From VXNE01 sp965203615 (lineage in GTDB: Bacteria; Pseudomonadota; Gammaproteobacteria; Pseudomonadales; Azotimanducaceae), in assembly GCA_965203615.1 (NCBI GenBank), contig OZ241900.1, positions 1 to 64,000 on the forward strand: DNA of 64,000 nt. The letters are read 5' to 3'. Shown here piece after piece: positions 8,848 to 18,389 of the stretch. Each line of letters begins with the position of its first letter. Within the stretch, counting starts at the first letter, position 1. The position numbers were made by a program, and so were the translations under genes. Under the pieces are notes generated by a model. That model was not told the origin of the DNA. It did no database searches and was given only the letters and a program-made list of their open reading frames with translations.

Positions 8848-10676
8848 ACCCGAACCATACCGTTATCGAAGACTGCGCCACCATCCCGGTGCTGTTCCGC
8901 AAGCGCGTGGCCGAACTCGGCGCGAACAAGGTGGCCCTGCGCGAGAAGGACCTCGGCATCTGGAACGAGTACACCTGGGCGGACTACGGGGAGCAGGCGC
9001 GTCAAGCGGGATTGGGATTGCTCGCGCTCGGTCTCGATCGCGGCGACATCTGTTCCGTCGCCGCCGAGACGGTCAAGGAATGGCTGTTCGCCGATCTCGG
9101 CATCATCTGCGTGGGCGGCGTCACCAACGGCGTCTATCCGACCGATTCGTCGTCGCAGGTCGAATATCTCATCAACGACAGCGGTACCCGCTTCTACTTC
9201 GCCGAAGACGAGGAACAACTCGACAAGGTGCTGGCTGTCCGGGAACGCACCCCGACGCTCGAGAAAGTCATCATCTTCGACATGGAAGGCCTGCGCGATC
9301 TCGACGATCCCATGTGCATGTCGTTCGAGGAACTGAAACGCATCGGCCGGGACTACGACGCAAAACACCCGGACGCCTGGGACCGGGAGATCGACCGCGC
9401 CGCGCCCGATGACCTGATGATCCTGACCTACACCTCGGGCACCACGGGGCCGCCCAAGGGCGCGATGATCTCCCAGGCCAACGTCATGTTCATGATGGTG
9501 ACGATGATCGGCAGTTTCACCGTCTACGATACCGACGAGCAACTCGGTTTCCTGCCCCTGGCGCACGTCGCGGGGCGCATCTTCTACACCTTCCTCGGAA
9601 TAACAGTAGCTTCTGTCGTTAACCTCGTAGAAAGTCCCGAAACGCTCGTCCAGGATCTGCAGGAGGTGTCGCCGACGGTGCATTTCGCGGTGCCCAGGGT
9701 GTGGGAGAAGCAGTTTTCCGCCGTGCGGATCATGCTGAAGGAGTCGACCGCCCTCGGACGCCTCGCCTACAACGTCGCCATGGCGGCCGGCGTGCGCCGG
9801 GCACGCTACGTCAAGGAGAATCGGCCCGTGCCATTGCCGCTGCGGCTGACCTTTTTCTGCCTGGAGCGGCTGGTACTGAAGAACGTGCGCCGGATGCTGG
9901 GCATCGATTCCTGCCGCTGGCTTTCCACCGCCGCGGCGCCCATCGCGCCGGAACTGATCGACTGGTACTGGGCGCTCGGCAAGCCCATGTACGAGGTATA
10001 CGGGCAGACCGAGTGCACCGGCATAGCGACGGCCAACCTGCCCGACGACTTCCGCATCGGCAGCGTCGGCAAGCCAACGCCGGGCACCGAGGTCGAACTA
10101 TCCGCCGAGAACGAAATCCTGATACGCAGTCCGGGCGTCATCCAGGGTTACTGGAACAAGGCCGAACAGACTGCGGATACGTTCATCCAGGGCTGGCTGC
10201 ACACCGGAGACGTGGGCCGGATCGACGAAGATGGCTTCATCTACCTGATCGATCGGATGAAGGACATCATCATTACCGCCGGAGGCAAGAACATCACGCC
10301 GAGCGAGATCGAGAACCAGCTCAAGTTCTCGCCCTACATCACCGACGCGGTGGTGGTCGGCGACCGGCGACCATATCTCACCTGCCTCGTCATGATCGAC
10401 CAGGAAAACGTCACCCGGTTTGCCCAGGACAACGACGTGCCTTTCACCACATACACCAGCCTGTGCCATACGCGCGAAGTGGAAGACCTGATCGGCGGCG
10501 AGATCGAGGAGGTCAACACGAAGTTTGCCCGGGTCGAGACCATCAAGCAGTTCCGCCTGATCGACCAACTCCTCGATCCGGAGGACGACGAGTTGACGCC
10601 GACCCAGAAGCTGAAGCGCAAGGTTGTCAACGAGAAGTACGGCGACCTGATCGACAGCATGTATCAGAGCGCGTAA
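8844..10676 (+). CDS. AMP-forming long-chain acyl-CoA synthetase-like ligase
   Basis: A 610-residue adenylate-forming enzyme that activates a carboxylic acid to its CoA thioester with ATP. The P-loop-like motif LTYTSGTTGPPKGAM, the YGQTECTG adenine-site motif, HTGDVGRID and the C-terminal hinge IIITAGGKNITPSEIE are all present, and the catalytic lysine region TPTQKLKRKVVNEKY is intact. The ATG at 8844 is chosen because it overlaps the livF stop like the other junctions of the operon; ATG 8820 is possible. Linkage to liv transporter genes suggests that the imported substrate, or one derived from it, is a carboxylic acid. Confidence 0.85.
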   Translation: MNPNHTVIEDCATIPVLFRKRVAELGANKVALREKDLGIWNEYTWADYGEQARQAGLGLLALGLDRGDICSVAAETVKEWLFADLGIICVGGVTNGVYPTDSSSQVEYLINDSGTRFYFAEDEEQLDKVLAVRERTPTLEKVIIFDMEGLRDLDDPMCMSFEELKRIGRDYDAKHPDAWDREIDRAAPDDLMILTYTSGTTGPPKGAMISQANVMFMMVTMIGSFTVYDTDEQLGFLPLAHVAGRIFYTFLGITVASVVNLVESPETLVQDLQEVSPTVHFAVPRVWEKQFSAVRIMLKESTALGRLAYNVAMAAGVRRARYVKENRPVPLPLRLTFFCLERLVLKNVRRMLGIDSCRWLSTAAAPIAPELIDWYWALGKPMYEVYGQTECTGIATANLPDDFRIGSVGKPTPGTEVELSAENEILIRSPGVIQGYWNKAEQTADTFIQGWLHTGDVGRIDEDGFIYLIDRMKDIIITAGGKNITPSEIENQLKFSPYITDAVVVGDRRPYLTCLVMIDQENVTRFAQDNDVPFTTYTSLCHTREVEDLIGGEIEEVNTKFARVETIKQFRLIDQLLDPEDDELTPTQKLKRKVVNEKYGDLIDSMYQSA

Positions 10677-10702
10677 CGCCTGGGCAGGGGCGTTGGGCTC
10701 GA

Positions 10703-11056
10703 TCACGAGGCGGTATTCGAATCCGCCTTGGAGTCCCCTTCCTCCGATTCGGCCAGGACCAGCTTGTCCACGATGTCGACCACGCCGCGAACCTCGCGGA
10801 CCAGTTTCAGCGCCCGCTGGCGAAGCTCCGGCCGCCCGATCTTGCCGCGAAGCATGACAACTCCCTTGTCGACGTCGACCTTGATGCGAAAGCCGCTCAG
10901 TTCCTCGTCGTTCACCAGGGCGGCCTTGACTCGCAGCTTGATGCTCACGTCGTCGATCACCTCGCCGACCGTTCGGCCAGCGGACTCGTCGACGTAGCTC
11001 TTGCAGCCGGCGGTCAAGAACACCGCCAGAATCGAGAAACACAGGGCTCGGGACAT
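10703..11056 (-). CDS. BON-domain lipoprotein
   Basis: 117 residues with a signal peptide and lipobox LTAGC (Cys18), so probably a lipid-anchored periplasmic protein. One BON domain (about residues 38-105) contains the typical IKLRVKAALVNDEELSG and DKGVVMLRGKIG strands. BON domains (OsmY-like) bind membranes and often respond to envelope stress; the exact role is unknown. Start at the Met just before the hydrophobic leader; a longer frame exists upstream but would bury the signal peptide. It is convergent with the ligase and divergent from the SMP-30 gene. Confidence 0.75.
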   Translation of the reverse strand: MSRALCFSILAVFLTAGCKSYVDESAGRTVGEVIDDVSIKLRVKAALVNDEELSGFRIKVDVDKGVVMLRGKIGRPELRQRALKLVREVRGVVDIVDKLVLAESEEGDSKADSNTAS

Positions 11057-11236
11057 GTTGTTTAACCTATCAGACTGTCGGGCTTGGCGCATTAGCGGCA
11101 AGATCGACGGGGTGATGAGTGGGCCTGGGCGGGGACAAGAGATGGCGCAGGCGAAGCCTTCGACGGATCTTGTGGCTCTGGCGCGTGAACCGGGGCGACC
11201 TTAACATTCACCCGACCTTCTCGCCAAGGAAACCGC

Positions 11237-12163
11237 ATGCACACCGCGCCCACCGTCATTGCCTCCGGACTACGTTTTCCCGAAGGACCCATCGCCATGC
11301 CGGACGGGACCTTCATCGTGGTCGAGATAGCACGCGGCACTCTTTCCCGGGTATCCCCGTCCGGAGAGATTTCGGTCGTGGCGGAAACCGGCGGAGGACC
11401 GAACGGTGCCGCCATCGGTCCGGACGGCAAGTGCTATGTGTGCAACAACGGCGGCTTCAACTGGGTAGAGAGCCGCGGACGCCTGCGTGTCCAGGGTCAG
11501 GCGACGGACTACAGCGGCGGCCGTATCGAACGGGTGGACCTCGATACCGGCGAGGTGGAGGTTCTCTACACGCACGTTGACGGCATCCCCCTGAAAGGCC
11601 CGAACGACATCGTTTTCGACGCGGCGGGCGGCTTCTGGTTCTCCGACCTCGGCAAGACCCGCGCGCGGGAACGCGACCGTACCGGCGTTTACTATGCGCG
11701 GGCGGACGGCAGCCATGTCGAGGAGGTGATCTTCCCCCTCGAAGGCCCGAACGGGGTCGGTCTATCGCCGGACGAAGACGAACTGTATGTGGCCGAAACC
11801 CCCACCGGCCGCCTCTGGGCATACGCGCTCAGCGGTCCGGGGAGACTGGTCGGCGAACCGGCCGACAAACCGGACGGGGGACGGCTGATTCCCGGCCGGC
11901 AAGGCTACTTCCTGTTCGATTCTCTCGCCCTCGATGCCAACGGCAACATCTGTGTCGCGACTCTGCGTGAGGGCGGCATCACGGTTCTGTCGCCCCGGGG
12001 TGACGCGCCCGGTTTCGTGCCGATGCCCGATCCCATGACCACGAACATCTGTTTCGGCGGGCCCGATCTCGCCACCGCGTACATCACCCTTTCGTCGACC
12101 GGCCAACTCGTTTCCATGCCGTGGGGCCAGCCCGGTCTGCCACTGAATTTCCTGAACAAGTGA
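11237..12163 (+). CDS. SMP-30/gluconolactonase family protein
   Basis: A 308-residue six-bladed beta-propeller of the SMP-30/gluconolactonase/LRE-like family, which opens sugar lactones using a divalent metal. The likely metal ligands are Glu16 (FPEGP), Asn in GPNDIVF near residue 118, and Asp in LALDANGN near residue 234. No signal peptide is seen, so it is cytoplasmic. The stop overlaps the GTG of tctC, tying it to a tripartite tricarboxylate transporter operon. This suggests that the transporter imports a sugar acid or lactone-derived acid (inference). Confidence 0.85.
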   Translation: MHTAPTVIASGLRFPEGPIAMPDGTFIVVEIARGTLSRVSPSGEISVVAETGGGPNGAAIGPDGKCYVCNNGGFNWVESRGRLRVQGQATDYSGGRIERVDLDTGEVEVLYTHVDGIPLKGPNDIVFDAAGGFWFSDLGKTRARERDRTGVYYARADGSHVEEVIFPLEGPNGVGLSPDEDELYVAETPTGRLWAYALSGPGRLVGEPADKPDGGRLIPGRQGYFLFDSLALDANGNICVATLREGGITVLSPRGDAPGFVPMPDPMTTNICFGGPDLATAYITLSSTGQLVSMPWGQPGLPLNFLNK

Positions 12164-13135
12164 TCGCCGTGGGTTCCCGACACCTACGGGCGACTACCCT
12201 GCTGGCCGTAGTTGCCTGCCTCTTTCCTGCGGCCGCAGCAGCGGAACGCGTCCACATCGTGATACCGGCGGCCGCCGGTGGAGGTCTCGACGGCACCGCG
12301 CGGGCCGCCGGACGCGCGCTGACCACGATGGAACTGGTCGAGGCCGCTTCCTTCGAGAACATAGCCGGGGCCGGCGGGGGCCGGGGCTTGAGCATGTTCG
12401 TGGAGAACTCGGCCCGATTTCGTGAAGCCCTCATGGTCAACTCGACGCCCCTCATCCTTCGTCACCTGCAGAACCTCTACCCCCCTGAGCTTTCGTGACT
12501 TGACCCCCATCGTTGGCCTGGTTGCCGATTACGGGATATTCGTCGTCAGAAGCGAAGCCGCCGCGAGCGACTGGGCCGGCATCCTGGCGCGGCTCAAGGC
12601 GGACCCCCGCGATGTGATTCTGGGCGGAGGTTCCGCGCGCGGAAGCCTCGATCACATCGTGGCGGCACTTGCGCTCGATGCCGCCGGAGTCGACGCTCGG
12701 CGCGTCCGCTACCTCCCCTACGACGGCGGCGGCAAGGCCATGCTTGCCCTCCTCGGCGAGGAAATCGAACTCCTGTCCACGGGACTCGGTGAGACTCTCC
12801 CCTTCATACGCGCGGGACAGGTGCGCGTGCTGGCCATCACGTCACCCGAACGCGTTGCCGCCATCGAAGATGTTCCGACGCTGACCGAACTCGGCTATCC
12901 GGTCAGGTTCGCCAACTGGCGTGGCATGTTCGCGTCGCCATCCGTGGACGACGAGGTGCGCGAACGGCACCTCGAGCGATTTCGCTCCCTGACCGCCTCC
13001 GACGCCTGGCGCGAGACCCTTGAGCAATACGGCTGGGAACCACTGAACGTGTTCGGAGAAGACTTCGCGCGATACCTCGAGCGGCAGGAGACGTTGCTGA
13101 CGGGAACCATGGCGAAACTCGGTTTTACGCGGTGA
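12160..13135 (+). pseudogene. tctC: TctC-type periplasmic binding protein, frameshifted
   Basis: Tripartite tricarboxylate transporter receptor split over two frames. The first part, from GTG 12160 to the stop at 12498, holds a signal peptide (TLLAVVACLFPAAAAA) and the VIPAAAGGGLDGTAR ligand site. The second part continues as LSFRDLTPIVGLVADYG to 13135 with normal TctC sequence (LPYDGGGKAMLALL, LTELGYPV). The frames join if one C is removed from the C6 run at 12480-12485. This is either a true frameshift or a homopolymer sequencing error. The rest of the gene is intact, and the flanking overlaps with the SMP-30 gene and tctB are preserved, which favours a recent event or an error. Confidence 0.8.
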
Positions 13136-13566
13136 CGCGCCGCATCGTGCCGCTGGCGCTGCTCGCCATCGCCGGCGCCTACCTCTGGGCCGCCGCGCGA
13201 ATCGAACTGGATCCCTGGTCGGCCGACGAACTGGTCAATGCCCGCGCATTGCCGTTGTTCTGCGGAACCCTGCTCGCGCTAATCGCCGCAGGCATGCTGT
13301 TTCGGGGTATCGCGCCCGTGGACACGTCCCGGCGATACAGGCCACTCGCCCTGATGTCCGCGTGCATCGTCGGCTTCGCCGCGCTGATCCCCAACGCGGG
13401 GCTGTGGCCCGCGCTCGTGCTGTTCCTCGCCGCATCCCTCGCGCTGCTCGGCGAACGCCGCGTAATGGTGCTGATTTTCGCTCCTGTCGCCACCGCATTG
13501 ACCGGCTGGATGCTGATCGAGGTGGCCCTCGGCGTATACATCCATCCCGGCGCCTGGTGGTCCTGA
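13132..13566 (+). CDS. tctB: Tripartite tricarboxylate transporter small membrane subunit TctB
   Basis: 144 residues with four predicted membrane helices, the TctB layout; sequence conservation in this family is low and the call leans on size, topology and position between tctC and tctA. It starts at GTG 13132 overlapping the tctC stop, and its TGA overlaps the tctA ATG at 13566. Confidence 0.8.
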   Translation: MTRRIVPLALLAIAGAYLWAAARIELDPWSADELVNARALPLFCGTLLALIAAGMLFRGIAPVDTSRRYRPLALMSACIVGFAALIPNAGLWPALVLFLAASLALLGERRVMVLIFAPVATALTGWMLIEVALGVYIHPGAWWS

Positions 13567-15038
13567 TGTGGGAGGGCATCGCTGCGGGGCTAAGTACCGC
13601 CCTCGACCCGACGAACCTGTTGTGGGTCGCCGCGGGCTGCTGCGCCGGAACACTGATAGGCATGCTGCCCGGACTGGGCCCGATCACGGCCATCGCGCTG
13701 ATGATCCCGGTGAGCTATACGCTGGACCCCGCCGCGGGATTGATCATGATGGCCGGGGTGTACTACGGGGCCGTGTTCGGTGGTTCGACCTCGTCGATCC
13801 TGATCAATGCGCCCGGCGTCGCCTCCACGGTCGCCACATCCTTCGACGGCTATCCGATGGCACGCGGCGGCGAGGCGGGACGCGCGCTCGCCATCGCCGC
13901 CTATGCTTCGTTCGCCGGCGGCACCATCGGCGCGATCGCGCTGCTGCTGTTCGCGGGCGTCCTCGCCTCCTGGGCAACCGCGTTCCAGTCGCCGGAATAC
14001 ACCCTGATCCTGGTCTTCGCCCTGTCGAGCATCGCCGCCTTCGCCGAACGCGGGCGCGTCGCAAAGTCCTGCGTCGCGGCGTTGCTGGGGCTGATGCTCG
14101 GCACCGTGGGGACGGATCAATCGGCTGGCGTGCAACGTTTCACCTTCGGCCGTCTCGACCTGATGGACGGCATCAGCTTCATCCTGCTCGCGATGGCCGT
14201 CTTCGCTCTCGCCGAAGCGTTCCACATGCTGACAACAAGGGACAGCGGGGGCGGATACCGTCCCGCCACCAGCGTGCGCCTGGCGAAGGGCGACGCGCGC
14301 GCCATCGCGCCCACCGTGGGACGCAACTCCGCCCTTGGTTTCCTGGTCGGCATATTGCCCGGGGCCGGGGCCACGCTGGCGAGTTTCTTCGCCTACGACT
14401 TCGAGAAGCGCTTCAACCGCAAACCCGCGTGCGGCATCGCCGCTCCCGAAGCTGCCAACAATGCGGCCTGCACCGGCTCCTTCGTGCCCCTGCTGACCCT
14501 CGGCATCCCCGGCTCGGGCACGACCGCGGTGCTGCTGGGCGTCATGCTGAGCCTCGGCATCCAGCCGGGTCCCCGCCTGCTCGAGTCCGACCCCGCGGTG
14601 TTCTGGGGCGTGATCGTCTCGATGTACATCGGCAACCTCGTCCTGCTGGCATTGAACCTGCCGCTGATCCCCTACATCTCTCGACTGATCCAGGTCTCGA
14701 AACCGGTGCTCATCCCGTTCGTCGCGGCGTTCTCCCTCGTCGGCGTCTACCTGACGACGTCGAATGCCTTCGATCTCTACCTCATGCTGGGCTTCGGTAT
14801 CGCGGCCCTGATCCTGCGTTCGTGGGGATTTCCGCTGGCGCCCCTGCTGCTCGGCTTCATTCTGAGCGGCATGCTGGAGGAGAATCTGCGCCGCACGCTC
14901 TACCTCGCCGACGGATCGCTGTCGATACTCCTGGATCGTCCGGCCACGGTGGTGCTCGCCATCGCCTGCGCCGCGATCTGGCTGGCGCCCGGGATTCGTT
15001 GGTGGCGGAACCGGCCCACGGACAGGCCGCCATCATGA
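13566..15038 (+). CDS. tctA: Tripartite tricarboxylate transporter large membrane subunit TctA
   Basis: 490 residues, about twelve helices. Family hallmarks are the twin glycine-rich motifs: GTLIGMLPGLGPITAIALM with YGAVFGGSTSSILINAPG in the first half, and GFLVGILPGAGATLASF with LGIPGSGTTAVLLGVM in the second. With TctB and the TctC receptor it forms an ion-driven secondary importer for carboxylates. Last gene of the SMP-30-tctCBA unit. Confidence 0.9.
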   Translation: MWEGIAAGLSTALDPTNLLWVAAGCCAGTLIGMLPGLGPITAIALMIPVSYTLDPAAGLIMMAGVYYGAVFGGSTSSILINAPGVASTVATSFDGYPMARGGEAGRALAIAAYASFAGGTIGAIALLLFAGVLASWATAFQSPEYTLILVFALSSIAAFAERGRVAKSCVAALLGLMLGTVGTDQSAGVQRFTFGRLDLMDGISFILLAMAVFALAEAFHMLTTRDSGGGYRPATSVRLAKGDARAIAPTVGRNSALGFLVGILPGAGATLASFFAYDFEKRFNRKPACGIAAPEAANNAACTGSFVPLLTLGIPGSGTTAVLLGVMLSLGIQPGPRLLESDPAVFWGVIVSMYIGNLVLLALNLPLIPYISRLIQVSKPVLIPFVAAFSLVGVYLTTSNAFDLYLMLGFGIAALILRSWGFPLAPLLLGFILSGMLEENLRRTLYLADGSLSILLDRPATVVLAIACAAIWLAPGIRWWRNRPTDRPPS

Positions 15039-15131
15039 ATTGTGGCCAGGCCCATTAGACTTCCTGTCCTTGTCGGTTAACATAGCGTCCAAGCCCCGGA
15101 CCACGGGCCGACGAGACAGGGGAAGGGAAAC

Positions 15132-15539
15132 ATGCGCAGGTACGCGAGACGCGAGGAAGACGAAGGCGCACAAATCAACCTGACGCCCATGCTGGACGTT
15201 GTCTTCATCATGCTGATCTTTTTTATCGTGACGGCGACGTTCGTGAAGGAAGTGGGCCTGGACGTCAACCAGCCGGAAGACGACAAGCCGAAGACGGTCG
15301 ATCCCGACAAGCGAAGCATCGTCGTGCGCATCACGAGCCGGGACCGGATACTGATCGCGCAGCGTGATGTCGACTGGCGTTCGGTCCGCGCCAATATCGA
15401 ACGCATGCATGCCGAGAATCCCGAGGCGCCCGTGATCATTCAGCCGCACCCCGATTCCCGTACGGAAGTCATGGTCCACGTCATGGACTCGGCTCGGCAG
15501 GCCGGAGTGGAGAACGTCTCGCTGGCTGCGGGGAACTGA
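15132..15539 (+). CDS. ExbD/TolR family biopolymer transport protein
   Basis: 135 residues: short cytoplasmic tail, one helix at about residues 17-40 containing the proton-relay aspartate (Asp22 in NLTPMLDVVFIMLIFF), then a periplasmic domain. ExbD/TolR proteins transduce proton motive force with ExbB/TolQ to TonB or TolA. It has its own purine-rich ribosome site (GGGAAGGGAA just upstream). No exbB or tonB lies next to it, so it depends on partners encoded elsewhere. Confidence 0.85.
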   Translation: MRRYARREEDEGAQINLTPMLDVVFIMLIFFIVTATFVKEVGLDVNQPEDDKPKTVDPDKRSIVVRITSRDRILIAQRDVDWRSVRANIERMHAENPEAPVIIQPHPDSRTEVMVHVMDSARQAGVENVSLAAGN

Positions 15540-15614
15540 CGCGCGCCGCCCGGCAACCGGCGCGGGTAAAACCGGCCATCAATGGGTGCCCCGCGCCCTT
15601 GACCGTATAGTCTC

Positions 15615-16553
15615 GTGTCACGTGTCCTTGTGACCGGAACGCTGGCCGTGGACTACGCGGCCGACTACGGCGGTCGCTTCTCCGGCCTCCCCCGCCATCC
15701 CGGTGTGAACCTGTCGATTCAACTCGACCGCATCGAGCGCCGCTTCGGCGGCTGCGCCATGAACATCGCTTACGGACTGCGCCGCCTCGGTCAGGACGCC
15801 TTGCCGTTCGTTTTTGTCGGCGACGACTACGGCGAGGACTATCGAAGGCACCTCGAGCAGACCGGGATCGATCAGGGCGGGATCACGCAACTGCCCGGTG
15901 CCGGGTATTCGTCCCATGCATTCGTTTTCACCGATGCGGAAGGCAATCAATTCACCGGGTTTTTCCCGGGTCCGGCGAGGGTCGATGACTTCAGCCGGCG
16001 CCTCGCTGAATTCGTGGAAGACCGCCGCCCCGACTTCGCGGTTCTGGCGCCCGACATCGCCGTGAACATGATCGATGCCGCAGGCGTCATGCGCGACCAG
16101 GGCATCCCGTTTCTCTGCGACCCCGGACAGGGGCTGACCGATTTCACCGCGCGCGAGACGGGAGAACTCATCGACCGGTCCGATGCGCTGATCGTGAACG
16201 AGTTCGAATTCGAGACCGTGAAGTCCCGGTGCGAAGCCGAACTGCGGTCCCTCGAGTACGTCGTGGTGACGACCGGCGAATCGGGGTCCTATTGCGGGGA
16301 TATCGTCATTCCGGCGGTGCCGACGACAACCGTCAGGGATCCCACCGGTTGCGGCGACGCCTATCGCACCGGGTTTGTCGATGCGCGCCTGCACGGCGCC
16401 GGGATACGCGATGCGATGCGCGCAGGGGCTTGTGCCGCCACCATCAACATCGAGTACGAAGGGACGCAGTCGCACGATTTCGCGGACTACCACAAGCGCT
16501 ACCGCGAGGCCTGGAACGAAGCGCCGCATTGGCTCGGAGCGCATGTGCCGTGA
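15615..16553 (+). CDS. PfkB-family carbohydrate/nucleoside kinase
   Basis: A 312-residue ribokinase-fold kinase. The N-terminal GG-type motif (RRFGGCAMNIAYGLRRLG) and the C-terminal signature DPTGCGDAYRTGF (about residues 240-252, with the catalytic Asp) are clear. It resembles the adenosine kinase-like subgroup of bacterial PfkB proteins, but the substrate cannot be fixed from sequence alone. It starts at GTG 15615; a weak purine stretch lies upstream. Confidence 0.8.
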   Translation: MSRVLVTGTLAVDYAADYGGRFSGLPRHPGVNLSIQLDRIERRFGGCAMNIAYGLRRLGQDALPFVFVGDDYGEDYRRHLEQTGIDQGGITQLPGAGYSSHAFVFTDAEGNQFTGFFPGPARVDDFSRRLAEFVEDRRPDFAVLAPDIAVNMIDAAGVMRDQGIPFLCDPGQGLTDFTARETGELIDRSDALIVNEFEFETVKSRCEAELRSLEYVVVTTGESGSYCGDIVIPAVPTTTVRDPTGCGDAYRTGFVDARLHGAGIRDAMRAGACAATINIEYEGTQSHDFADYHKRYREAWNEAPHWLGAHVP

Positions 16554-16664
16554 CGATGGTGGGCATAACCTCCGTGGGGATTTGTCGCCGTCCCGGTCCA
16601 CGGCTACCATGCGGGCGGGTGCAAGGCGCTCGATTCAACGAACCCGCCGGGAAAACGACATCCC

Positions 16665-17291
16665 ATGAAGCCAGGAAAGATCATTCTGTTGAATGGGTCG
16701 TCCAGCGCCGGCAAGACGACCATCGCACGAATGCTGCAGCAGCTTTATCCGGAGCCCTACCAGCACATCGCGCTCGACCAGTTCCGGGACGGCATGTCCG
16801 GTCGTTTTCGCGGGTTGAACTCGCCCTCGGGCGACTCCGGCGCGCGCGGGCTGAACGTGGTGCCGATCGAGCGCGATGGCGAGCGGATGACGGAAATCCG
16901 CTTCGGCGACGTGGGCAGACGCGTCCTGCGGGGGATGCGCCGGTCCATCGCGACTTTCGCCCGCGAAGGCAATCATGTGATCGTGGATGACCTGATGTTC
17001 GAGAGATCCTTCCTTCTCGATTATCTCGACGCGCTGAAGGGACTGGACGTGACATTCGCGGGCATTCGCTGCGACCTGGCGGTCGTTAACGCCCGGGAAG
17101 CCATACGGCCCGGGCGTTTCCCGGGCACGGCCACATCCCATTTCGATACCGTGCACGCGCACTGCATCTATGACGTCGAAGTCGACACGGCCGAATCCAC
17201 GCCGAGACAATGCGCGCAGGCCATCATGTGCGCCGCCGAATCGCCGCCCCACGCTTTCGATCAACTTCGGGAGAAATTTGGTGTCCATTGA
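16665..17291 (+). CDS. Chloramphenicol phosphotransferase-like P-loop kinase
   Basis: 208 residues with an N-terminal P-loop LNGSSSAGKTTIA (residues 9-21) and a following acidic LDQF motif, the pattern of the CPT-like family. Founding members phosphorylate chloramphenicol, but most homologues outside Streptomyces have unknown small-molecule substrates, so resistance should not be assumed. HVIVDDLMFE at about residues 104-113 is a Walker-B-like segment. Stands alone between the PfkB kinase and the peptide transporter. Confidence 0.75.
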   Translation: MKPGKIILLNGSSSAGKTTIARMLQQLYPEPYQHIALDQFRDGMSGRFRGLNSPSGDSGARGLNVVPIERDGERMTEIRFGDVGRRVLRGMRRSIATFAREGNHVIVDDLMFERSFLLDYLDALKGLDVTFAGIRCDLAVVNAREAIRPGRFPGTATSHFDTVHAHCIYDVEVDTAESTPRQCAQAIMCAAESPPHAFDQLREKFGVH

Positions 17292-17369
17292 TTGGGTTGC
17301 CTGGAGCCCGGCGATCCCGGTCGAGGTGCTGGCGAACGCCAGGGGGCACCGGACGCATCCGGAGATTTG

Positions 17370-18389
17370 ATGAACCAGGAGGCGCAACCAGCGGCACGCG
17401 GCAAGGTTCTGGAGGTCGAGGACATCCACACCCGTTTCCATACGCGGGACGGCACGGTATACGCGGTCAACGGTGTGGGCTTCGATCTGGAAGAAGGCGA
17501 ACTGCTCGGGGTGGTCGGGGAAAGCGGCTGCGGCAAGAGCGTCACGATGTTGTCCATGTTGAAGCTCCTGCCGATGCCGCCCGCCGAAATCGTATCCGGC
17601 CGGGCTCGCCTCGACGGCAAGGACCTGATGGCGCTTGGCGCCGAGGAACTGCGGCACGTTCGGGGCGCCGACGTGGGCTTCATCTTCCAGGATCCCATGA
17701 CCTCGCTGAACCCGGTCCTGACGATCGGCTACCAGTTGACGGAGCCGATGCGAACGCATCTCGGGATGAACCGGGCCGACGCTCGCCGACGTGCGGTGGA
17801 ACTGCTCGGCCATGTCGGGATTCCATCGGCGGAGGATCGTCTCTCCGCCTTCCCCCACCAGTTCTCGGGTGGCATGCGGCAACGCGTCATGATCGCCATA
17901 GCGCTGGCCTGCAATCCCAAGGTCCTGATCGCGGATGAACCCACGACAGCGCTCGACGTGACCATCCAGGCCCAGATCCTGGACCTGATCCGGGAACTCC
18001 GGCGTCGATTCGGCATCGCGATCATCTGGATCACGCACGATCTTGGCGTGCTGGCAGGAATGGCGGATCGCGTCATGGTCATGTACGCGGGGAAGATTGT
18101 TGAAAGGGCCGATGTGGGCGCGCTCTACGGCGGGCCTCAACATCCGTACACGCGGGGGCTTCTGGGCACCTTGCCCAGGCTGGATGGAACGCGCGCGCAT
18201 CGCCTGGCCACCATAGCCGGCCAACCGCCGCATCTCCGGGAGCCTCCCCGAGGATGTCCGTTCGTATCGCGTTGTCCGCATGCGTTCGACACCTGTCGCC
18301 GCGAGAGCCCGCCCCTGCTCCCGGTCGGGGACGGTCACGAGGTGGCGTGCTGGTACGACATCGACGCCGGAGCCGTCCGTGCCCAATAG
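17370..18389 (+). CDS. dppD: Dipeptide/oligopeptide ABC transporter ATPase, DppD/OppD type
   Basis: 339 residues. Walker A GESGCGKS (50-57), Q-loop FIFQDPMTSLNP, signature QFSGGMRQRV and Walker B LIADEPTTALDVTIQAQ are intact. The C-terminal extension carries a cysteine cluster (GCPFVSRCPHAFDTCRRE) like the [4Fe-4S] site seen in this subfamily. ATG 17370 is preferred because GGAG precedes it at a proper distance; a longer frame reaches 17292. First gene of the operon; the next gene starts inside its 3' end. Confidence 0.9.
   Translation: MNQEAQPAARGKVLEVEDIHTRFHTRDGTVYAVNGVGFDLEEGELLGVVGESGCGKSVTMLSMLKLLPMPPAEIVSGRARLDGKDLMALGAEELRHVRGADVGFIFQDPMTSLNPVLTIGYQLTEPMRTHLGMNRADARRRAVELLGHVGIPSAEDRLSAFPHQFSGGMRQRVMIAIALACNPKVLIADEPTTALDVTIQAQILDLIRELRRRFGIAIIWITHDLGVLAGMADRVMVMYAGKIVERADVGALYGGPQHPYTRGLLGTLPRLDGTRAHRLATIAGQPPHLREPPRGCPFVSRCPHAFDTCRRESPPLLPVGDGHEVACWYDIDAGAVRAQ

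Noticed and set aside
12478..12500. Programmed ribosomal frameshifting in tctC
   Set aside because: A C-run without a slippery AAAG-type heptamer or clear downstream structure, in a family not known to use it; mutation or sequencing error is simpler.
16665..17291. Chloramphenicol resistance gene
   Set aside because: The P-loop family is broad and most members have other substrates; context gives no sign of antibiotic resistance.
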